NCBI GenBank assembly: GCA_023249795.1
Contig: JAHFBU010000077.1
Location: 1 to 6,129, forward strand
Reading direction: 5' to 3'
Length of the DNA: 6,129 bases
DNA from: Syntrophaceae bacterium
GTDB taxonomy: Bacteria > Desulfobacterota > Syntrophia > Syntrophales > UBA5619
Positions within the stretch are counted from its first letter, which is position 1. Every line of letters starts with the position of its first letter. The position numbers and the translations under genes were made by a program. Below the pieces are notes generated by a model that was given only the letters and a program-made list of their open reading frames with translations, did not search any database and was not told the origin of the DNA. Positions 1 to 5,215 of this stretch are shown here, one piece after another.

Positions 1-438
1 CGCGGCCAGGTGCAGCTCGCCGCGACGATGGCCGGATGGGCATTCGGAAACGCGATGGTCGGCCTGGTTCATGCGATGGCCCACTCCCTCGGCGCGGTCG
101 CCCGCGTGCCCCACGGGATCGCCAACGGGATCCTCCTTCCGCATGTCATGGCATTCAACCGGGATGAAGCGGCGGAGGGCTACGCGATGGTTGCCGAGGC
201 GCTTGGGGTCCGTGAAAAGGGGATGGATGATCTCGCAGCCGCCGATGCGGCCATTGCGGAGATGGGCGCCTTCCTGCGGCTGATCGGCCATCCGCTTTGT
301 CTTTCGGAAACGGGTGCGAAAGAGGAAGAGCTGGTCAAGGCGGCGGGCCTGAGCCTCTCCGACGGGGCGATCGTCAACAATCCGCGGATGGTCCTTGACG
401 AGGAAGAGATTCTCGCCGTCTATCGGGCGGCTTTTTGA
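1..438 (+). CDS. Iron-containing alcohol dehydrogenase, C-terminal part (5' end outside window)
   Basis: The frame is open from the first base, so the gene starts upstream. 145 codons plus TGA are visible, of the roughly 380 usual for the family. The segment HAMAHSLGAVARVPHG (from nt 70) is the C-terminal metal-site signature of the FucO/AdhB-type Fe-ADH family. The first His (nt 70-72) and the His of PHG (nt 112-114) are 14 residues apart, as are the two C-terminal iron ligands of FucO; the His at nt 82-84 matches the conserved residue near the nicotinamide. ANGILLPHVMAFN follows, also typical. The family reversibly oxidises alcohols to aldehydes or ketones with NAD(P) in the cytoplasm; the substrate cannot be told from this part. 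The first two metal ligands lie outside the window. A 214-nt gap with a palindromic element separates it from the next gene, so it probably belongs to a different transcription unit. Confidence 0.93.
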   Translation, partial: RGQVQLAATMAGWAFGNAMVGLVHAMAHSLGAVARVPHGIANGILLPHVMAFNRDEAAEGYAMVAEALGVREKGMDDLAAADAAIAEMGAFLRLIGHPLCLSETGAKEEELVKAAGLSLSDGAIVNNPRMVLDEEEILAVYRAAF

Positions 439-474
439 ACAGAAGGTTATCGGGAAGGGGGGACAGATTTAATC

Positions 475-610
475 TGACGCCCTCGTAAAAAGTTGTCATT
501 CCCGCGGAAGCGGGAATCTATGACGGGTGCAAGTTACCCGAAAAGATTGGATTCCCGTTTTCACGGGAATGACAAAGAGAGCTTATTTCCGACTTTTTAC
601 GAGTTTGTCA
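475..610. repeat. MITE/REP-like palindromic element with terminal inverted repeats
   Basis: The ends are a perfect 12-bp inverted repeat, CTCGTAAAAAGT (482-493) and ACTTTTTACGAG (592-603). Allowing three mismatches it extends outward to TGAC (475-478) and GTCA (607-610). Further in, TGTCATTCCCG (494-504) pairs with CGGGAATGACA (564-574), and CGGGAATC (511-518) with GATTCCCG (550-557), so the element can form one long cruciform. It can instead form three separate hairpins: 498-517 (8-bp stem, 4-nt loop), 524-540 (5-bp stem) and 551-570 (7-bp stem). ATTCCCGC..GCGGGAAT palindromes of this kind are, from general knowledge, widespread in deltaproteobacterial intergenic regions and are non-autonomous. 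No transposase is in the window, and I see no clear target-site duplication. Just outside, GGGGGACAGATTT (458-470) resembles REP sequences linked to Y1 transposases. The element sits between the dehydrogenase and the cytochrome gene run, where it could act as a transcript boundary. Confidence 0.82.
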
Positions 611-640
611 AATCTATCCTTCCTTTCGCAAAATTATCTT

Positions 641-645
641 GAGGA
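641..645 (+). promoter_or_regulatory. Ribosome binding site that selects the SCP2-like gene start
   Basis: GAGGA lies 1 nt before an ATG at 647 and 7 nt before a second in-frame ATG at 653. Only the second spacing suits initiation, so 653 is taken as the start. The same arrangement recurs at the rhodanese gene. Confidence 0.6.
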
Positions 646-652
646 CATGGTC

Positions 653-1072
653 ATGGAAGAAGGGTTTATCGAAAATCGGGCTGAAGGAGTTCCCTTCGCC
701 GGGATCCTTGCGGGGCTGCTGACGGAGAACCTGACGCAGCGGCCGGAGAAGCGGGCGGTCTTCGAGGCCATGTGCGGGGCGGCGGCGATCGAACTGACGG
801 ATATCGAAACAGCCGTGACCCTTGTCTTCGCGGGGGGAAAGCTCCGGATCGAGGAGGGGGTTGCCGGGAGTCCGGGGATCGTCATCCGGACAACGTCCGA
901 CCGCGTGATGGATCTCAATGCGCTCAGGATCGTCGGCGGCCTCCCGTGGTATTTCGACGAGGCGGGCCGGCGGGTTCTCGGCCACCTGTTCACCGGGAGG
1001 CTCAAGATTTCAGGGATGTTGACCAATCTGGTGCTGCTGACGCGGTTGACCAAGATCATGTCCGTCGTTTAA
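653..1072 (+). CDS. SCP2-like (sterol carrier protein 2 fold) lipid-binding protein
   Basis: A 139-residue protein without signal peptide or membrane segment, so cytosolic. The second half has the SCP2 domain pattern: a beta hairpin (residues 55-68, AVTLVFAGGKLRIEE region), a short strand IVIRTTSD (76-83), a helix beginning RVMDL (84-88), and the C-terminal GRLKISGMLTNLVLLTRL (115-132), matching the usual 'G-x-LKISGD' strand and final amphipathic helix. SCP2 domains bind lipids in a hydrophobic tunnel. Bacterial members include UbiJ and UbiT of ubiquinone biosynthesis, but I cannot assign this one to either. The start at 653 follows from ribosome-binding-site spacing. The frame is open upstream to about 527, but that stretch is translated repeat DNA. 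The gene heads the cytochrome gene run, 69 nt before the 11-haem gene. The family call is fairly secure; the ligand and the link to electron transfer are unknown. Confidence 0.75.
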   Translation: MEEGFIENRAEGVPFAGILAGLLTENLTQRPEKRAVFEAMCGAAAIELTDIETAVTLVFAGGKLRIEEGVAGSPGIVIRTTSDRVMDLNALRIVGGLPWYFDEAGRRVLGHLFTGRLKISGMLTNLVLLTRLTKIMSVV

Positions 1073-1141
1073 GCCGGGGCGCGCCGCGGGGATCATGCGG
1101 CCGGGCCTCTTTTACCGATGCGCAAGAGGTGAGATTTTAGG

Positions 1142-2401
1142 ATGCGGGTTGTGGCGAAAATCATCTTGGGAGCGATGGCGGGTTTGTTGGTTTTCTTCTT
1201 GCAGGTCGGACCCGGCTTTCCGGCCGGGGAGAGGAGCAGTTGCGTCACCTGCCACACGAACGACAGGGTGATGAAGATGCTTTACAAGCCGCCCGCATTG
1301 GAGGGCGGCGGGGCGAAGGAGGGGGCAGCGGGGGCGCCTCCGCCGGTCAGGGCGGAAGAGAGGTACAAGGGGTTCCTTGTCGATGCCGAGCTGCTGAAGA
1401 ATGATCCCCATCTCCGGATGGGCTGCAAGTTCTGCCACCAGGGAAACGACGCCGGGGGGGGGCGGGAAGCGGCCCACACGGGGCTCGTCAAGCGCCCGTC
1501 AGACAATCCGCAAATCTGCGGCCGCTGTCACAAACAGATAGCCGGCGCCTACGAAAAGTCGCTCCACTACACGACGGCGGGTCTCAAAAGCGGTGTTCAT
1601 GCACGGTTCTCCGCCGCCGAGGCGAACCACTTCGACGAGAAGGTCTTCGAGGCCTCCTGCCGGAGCTGCCACGCCTCCTGCGGGGACTGCCACGTGAAGG
1701 CGCCCCCGGTCGGCGGGATCGGCCCCGGCCTCATCAGCGGACACAAGTTCATCAGGAAGGATGAGGGAAAAACCTGCGCCTCCTGCCACGGCGACCGCGT
1801 CTACCCGGAGTTTACGGGCGACTACGGTGGCCATCCCGACGTCCACCGCCAAAAGGGGATGATCTGCACGGACTGCCACAAGAAGGCGGAGATGCACGGG
1901 GACGGCATTGCCTACGCCTCCAGGCAGGAGGTGAAGAACCGGCCCTCCTGTACGGACTGTCACAAGATCGGAGACGAGAAGCTCCTGACGACGAAGATGG
2001 CCCATGCCGCTCACCGGGACAAGGTGACCTGCTACGGCTGCCACAGCGCGGGCGAATACCGGCAGTGTTCCTCCTGCCACGACGGAGCCGGGGCGACGGC
2101 GAAGCCCGGATTTCTGCTGGGGCTGAATCCGCGGGACAAAAAGATGCTGACGACGCTCCGTATGATTCCGACGGCCCGGGACACCTTTGCCGCGTTCGGG
2201 ATCGGGATGGAGCATTACGACACCCTTCCCAATTTCTGGAATTCGCCGGTGCACAATATTCAAAAACGGACGGACAGGACGCGCTCCTGCGATGCCTGTC
2301 ACATGGAGCGGAGCGGTTTTCTCAAGAGGGAGATGCTCCCGGAAAATGGTTCCAGGGCCAATGAAGGGCTGATCGCGGTCCCCAGATCCATCAACAAATA
2401 A
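1142..2401 (+). CDS. Exported 11-haem c-type cytochrome
   Basis: A 419-residue protein. Residues 1-28 form a signal peptide (MRVVAK, then a hydrophobic core, probable cleavage after FPA28), so it acts in the periplasm or beyond. Eleven CXXCH haem-attachment motifs begin at residues 34, 95, 126, 173, 180, 212, 242, 270, 297, 309 and 383. Motifs 4 and 5 are only two residues apart (CRSCHASCGDCH). A Gly/Ala/Pro-rich linker (about 50-70) separates haems 1 and 2, and about 70 haem-free residues precede the last haem. Many additional His residues could be distal ligands. Start: AGGTGA at 1127-1132 lies 9 nt before the ATG. It ends in tandem TAA stops (2399-2404), and the next cytochrome starts 12 nt later. 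Its likely role is electron transfer or terminal reduction. No lipobox or membrane anchor is visible. It could correspond to one of the cytochromes of Geobacter ext-type clusters, but I cannot name which. Confidence 0.92.
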   Translation: MRVVAKIILGAMAGLLVFFLQVGPGFPAGERSSCVTCHTNDRVMKMLYKPPALEGGGAKEGAAGAPPPVRAEERYKGFLVDAELLKNDPHLRMGCKFCHQGNDAGGGREAAHTGLVKRPSDNPQICGRCHKQIAGAYEKSLHYTTAGLKSGVHARFSAAEANHFDEKVFEASCRSCHASCGDCHVKAPPVGGIGPGLISGHKFIRKDEGKTCASCHGDRVYPEFTGDYGGHPDVHRQKGMICTDCHKKAEMHGDGIAYASRQEVKNRPSCTDCHKIGDEKLLTTKMAHAAHRDKVTCYGCHSAGEYRQCSSCHDGAGATAKPGFLLGLNPRDKKMLTTLRMIPTARDTFAAFGIGMEHYDTLPNFWNSPVHNIQKRTDRTRSCDACHMERSGFLKREMLPENGSRANEGLIAVPRSINK

Positions 2402-2413
2402 TAAAGAGATGTT

Positions 2414-4411
2414 ATGCGAAAAGGCAGGTTCACCTTTGCGTTTCTGGCGGTTCTCCTCTTTCCGCCGATGATGACCCCCGGGATCTGCGCGGCCGGTCGG
2501 GGCGCCGATTGGACCCACGGGGATGTCTGGCTGAAAAACGGGTTGGGAGAGCGCATCTTCCCGCGGCAGAACCAATCGGATCCTTACAGTCCGAAGAAGA
2601 CCTGCGGCATCTGTCACGGCTATGCCACGATCACGAAGGGCTACCACTTCCAGCAGGGCTTCGACGTCATGAGCGACCGGTACGATCCCGGCAGGCCCTG
2701 GGTGCTGTCGCCCGGGATGTATGGGAAGTGGCTTCCCTTTTCGGCGGCGGGGCGCGCCTCCGCCAAGAAGAACCCGGATATCCGGCGAATCGACCTTTCC
2801 GCCTACGACTGGATCGGCGGCGGCAAACTCAACCCGGCAAAAAAGATCAAATCGTCCGCCTGCGGCTGGTGTCACCCCGGCGGCGGTCCCCTCGAGTACG
2901 GCCGGACGAAGGAGGGGCGGGCCGACCTGTACCGGAACCTCGTGGAGGCGGAGGCGGGGTGCGCCAACCCCCTGGACGGAGATCTCAGCTCCCGCTTTAC
3001 GCCGGACGGCCTGAGCCGCTTCCGCGCGAGCGGTGTCGTCGAGGCGGACTGCCTGATCTGCCATCTGCCTGCCTACCGGATGGGGGAGCGCAACGGGCAA
3101 CTCTCGCTCCGGAACTACCGCTGGGCGGCGACGGCGGGCGCAGGCCTCGGAATGATCAAAGGGGCCGTATTCACCCACGCGGCCCCCGACGCCGGTCCCG
3201 ACGATCCCCGCTTCCTCGTCGGCAACTGGGATTTCTCGACACGGCCTGCCGTGACCTATGAATGGGGCGACCGCCGGCTCTTCACGGCGGAGGGGCGCTT
3301 TCGGGGGAGCCTCATCAGCCGGAGCGTTGCTCCCCGGAATTGCCTCCAGTGCCATGGCGAGGGGGATTGGAAGAATACGGGGACGATCAACGCCGCCCCG
3401 CACGACGCCCATGCGAAGGCCGGTCTCAAATGCACGGATTGCCACCCCCTCGTGGGGAGGACGGCGGAGGAGCGTCTCAGCCACCAGATCGCCAAGGGGT
3501 TCTCCCCGCAGACGAACGTCCGGGACGACCTCGACGGCGTCGGGATGAGAACCTGCGTCGGCTGCCATAAGGAGGGGCTTTACAGCCCGACCGCGAAGGG
3601 AATGCCGAAGGCGGCGCCCGATCCCGAGAGGCGGCATGCCGAGAAATTCCCGAAGGCGACCTTCCATACCGCCATCATCACCTGCAACGGCTGCCATGCG
3701 ACGGCGCGGCCCGCCCGCGGCATGGCCCTGCTGGACCTGAGTGCGGGAGAGGAACGCGGCTTTACGGCAGAGGGGTTTGAAACGGTGACCTGGGCCGACG
3801 ATTATGAGTGGGCGAGGACGCCGTGGCAGCCCTGGACCGCGCGGGCGCCGGGGGGCAAGGGGTACGGCGAGGCTTACCTTCCCCATCTTCCAAAGCGCGT
3901 CCAGTGGTTCGGTGAACGGACCGCCGGCGGTGTGAGGCCGATTCCCCTGCGCCACGTGCAGGCGGCCTTTCGGGGGCTAAAGGGGATCTCGACGATTGAA
4001 ACGCTCCGCGTCGATGGGGCCAAGGTGAAGAAACCGGCGATCCTGACGGACAAGGAGATCGCCCGCATGATCGGGGCTTTGACCGAGGCGGGGTTCAGGG
4101 AGGTTGTTTTCGTGGCCGACCGGCGGTACGAAATCTCCAGAGGGAAATTGGTGGCGGGAAAAGATTTGATTCCGGCCGCTTCTTATCCCGTCGCCCACGG
4201 CGTCGTTCCGCTCGAACGCGGAGCGGCGCTGGGACGGCGTGGCGCGCCCGGTGGGTGCCTGGATTGCCACGACGCGGATGCCCCTTTTTTTGCCAAGACG
4301 GAGGTGGTCAACATCAGGGAGTTCCTGAGCCATTATCCGGAGCTCAAGGGGCCGCAGGCCCTTCCCCAGATGAACGAATGGGGGATTACCCGTGTGCCGC
4401 CGTCGCAATAG
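2414..4411 (+). CDS. Exported 8-haem c-type cytochrome with long haem-free region
   Basis: A 665-residue protein with an N-terminal signal peptide (MRKGR, then FTFAFLAVLLF; probable signal peptidase I cleavage near residues 26-27). The Cys at 25 lacks a lipobox context, so it is probably not a lipoprotein. Eight CXXCH motifs begin at residues 64, 150, 213, 310, 340, 381, 424 and 615. Seven are spread over the N-terminal two thirds. A haem-free stretch of about 186 residues (429-614) rich in Trp and aromatics follows, then a single C-terminal haem. Haem density is much lower than in the neighbouring cytochromes, suggesting a structured globular protein, possibly a terminal reductase or outer-surface cytochrome rather than a simple wire. 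AAAGAG at 2403-2408 serves as a weak ribosome binding site 5 nt from the ATG; the 12-nt gap from the upstream stop suggests co-translation. The substrate cannot be read from the sequence. Confidence 0.92.
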   Translation: MRKGRFTFAFLAVLLFPPMMTPGICAAGRGADWTHGDVWLKNGLGERIFPRQNQSDPYSPKKTCGICHGYATITKGYHFQQGFDVMSDRYDPGRPWVLSPGMYGKWLPFSAAGRASAKKNPDIRRIDLSAYDWIGGGKLNPAKKIKSSACGWCHPGGGPLEYGRTKEGRADLYRNLVEAEAGCANPLDGDLSSRFTPDGLSRFRASGVVEADCLICHLPAYRMGERNGQLSLRNYRWAATAGAGLGMIKGAVFTHAAPDAGPDDPRFLVGNWDFSTRPAVTYEWGDRRLFTAEGRFRGSLISRSVAPRNCLQCHGEGDWKNTGTINAAPHDAHAKAGLKCTDCHPLVGRTAEERLSHQIAKGFSPQTNVRDDLDGVGMRTCVGCHKEGLYSPTAKGMPKAAPDPERRHAEKFPKATFHTAIITCNGCHATARPARGMALLDLSAGEERGFTAEGFETVTWADDYEWARTPWQPWTARAPGGKGYGEAYLPHLPKRVQWFGERTAGGVRPIPLRHVQAAFRGLKGISTIETLRVDGAKVKKPAILTDKEIARMIGALTEAGFREVVFVADRRYEISRGKLVAGKDLIPAASYPVAHGVVPLERGAALGRRGAPGGCLDCHDADAPFFAKTEVVNIREFLSHYPELKGPQALPQMNEWGITRVPPSQ

Positions 4412-4454
4412 GCCCGACAGGATCCACGGCGCGAGGCCGCTTGAATAACGAGTT

Positions 4455-4459
4455 GAGGA
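4455..4459 (+). promoter_or_regulatory. Ribosome binding site that selects the rhodanese gene start
   Basis: GAGGA is 1 nt from the ATG at 4461 and 7 nt from the in-frame ATG at 4467, which favours 4467. A third in-frame ATG at 4481, preceded by AAGGA (4471-4475), would shorten the signal peptide to an implausible length. Confidence 0.6.
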
Positions 4460-4466
4460 CATGGCC

Positions 4467-5207
4467 ATGGAAGGAAACGGATGGAGGTGGGCGCTGCTCC
4501 TGGGGGTATTGATCTCCTGTTCCCCCCCGCAAACGTCACAGCCGGCGCCGAACCTGCTTGAGCCGGCGATATTGAACCGGATGGTCCGGTCTGGGGAAAA
4601 GCTAATTCTTATCAATGTGATGAGTCAATTGGAGTGCATGGACCACAGTATCCCCGGTTCGATCTGCATTGCCGGCGAGGAGCTCGCAACCGAGGCGCCG
4701 AAGCTCCTGCCGGATAAAAGCCGACCGTTGGTTTTCTATTGCGAGAGTAACCGCTGTTATCGCAGCGCCGAGGCGGCGGCGATCGCCGTCAAACTGGGTT
4801 ATCAGCGGGTATCGGTCCTGCGGGGCGGGATGCCCGCCTGGAAACGGGCGGGTTTCGATACGGTTTCGCAGGAACGGATCCCGAGGGTTCCCACCGAATC
4901 GATCAAACCGGAACAGCTTGCCCGATTGCTCGTGAAGCGGGGGAATCTGCTCATCCTCGACATCCGCGCGGAGGAGCGATTCCAGGAGGCACATCTTCCC
5001 GGCGCAATCAACATCCCCCTCTACCGCCTGCACGAGCGGTATGCGGAAATTCCGCTGAACCGGCCGGTCCTGGTCGTGGACGATCGCGGATTGCGTTCCT
5101 TCCTCGTCACCTGCTACCTGGTCCGGAAGGGGCTCTCCGATGTGAAGCGGCTATTCGGTGGGATGGAAGGGTGGCAGACGTATACCGCCCCGGCGAAAAG
5201 GAGATGA
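4467..5207 (+). CDS. Lipoprotein with two rhodanese-like domains (second lacks catalytic Cys)
   Basis: 246 residues from the chosen start. The N-terminus is a lipoprotein signal: WRWALLLGVLISC with lipobox LISC, so Cys18 would be lipidated and the protein anchored on a periplasm-facing or outer membrane. Domain 1 (about 30-130) has the rhodanese active-site region FYCESNRCYRSAEAA: Cys92 in the catalytic position, a loop longer than the usual CxxGxRS, and a second Cys at 97. It closes with the typical LRGGMPAWKRAG. Domain 2 (about 145-240) has LLILDIRAEERFQEAHLPGAINIP and FGGMEGW, but its active-site loop reads VVDDRGLRS, with Asp205 where Cys is expected, so it is probably catalytically dead. 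Rhodaneses move sulfane sulfur, and related proteins handle selenium. It lies between cytochrome genes; as I recall, ExtH of the Geobacter extHIJKL conduit is also a rhodanese-like lipoprotein, so this may be its counterpart. That link is inference. Confidence 0.88.
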   Translation: MEGNGWRWALLLGVLISCSPPQTSQPAPNLLEPAILNRMVRSGEKLILINVMSQLECMDHSIPGSICIAGEELATEAPKLLPDKSRPLVFYCESNRCYRSAEAAAIAVKLGYQRVSVLRGGMPAWKRAGFDTVSQERIPRVPTESIKPEQLARLLVKRGNLLILDIRAEERFQEAHLPGAINIPLYRLHERYAEIPLNRPVLVVDDRGLRSFLVTCYLVRKGLSDVKRLFGGMEGWQTYTAPAKRR

Positions 5208-5209
5208 GG
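5198..5209 (+). promoter_or_regulatory. Ribosome binding site at the rhodanese stop, coupling to the next cytochrome
   Basis: AAGGAGATGAGG overlaps the end of the rhodanese gene (TGA at 5205-5207). An ATG at 5204 overlaps that stop as ATGA but abuts the GGAG too closely. The in-frame ATG at 5216 is 6 nt after GAGG and is preferred. Either choice implies translational coupling. Confidence 0.55.
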
Positions 5210-5215
5210 CACGGC

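Noticed and set aside
605..634. A possible promoter: TTGTCA (605-610) and CAAAAT (629-634), 18 nt apart.
   Set aside because: The -10 box matches only 4 of 6 positions, and transcription would start on top of the ribosome binding site. Too weak to report.
527..652. An N-terminal extension of the SCP2-like protein starting at the GTG at 527.
   Set aside because: The extension would be translated from the palindromic repeat itself and has no SCP2 similarity. The well-spaced GAGGA before ATG 653 gives a better start.
1083..1114. A small hairpin (GCCGC/GCGGC) followed by a short T run between the SCP2-like and 11-haem genes, as a terminator.
   Set aside because: The stem is only 5 bp with a 9-nt loop, and the T run (4 T) is 8 nt from the stem; not convincing.
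1499..3955. A very long open frame (818 codons) on the minus strand across both large cytochrome genes.
   Set aside because: It lies opposite two clearly coding genes with 19 CXXCH motifs and signal peptides. Its own product is Arg/Pro/Gly/Ala-rich with no recognisable domain, and it spans the intergenic gap. Long antisense frames are expected from GC-rich codon bias.
4412..4466. The 55-nt gap before the rhodanese gene as an internal promoter or terminator site.
   Set aside because: Apart from the ribosome binding site, I see no clear -35/-10 pair and no strong hairpin with a T run.
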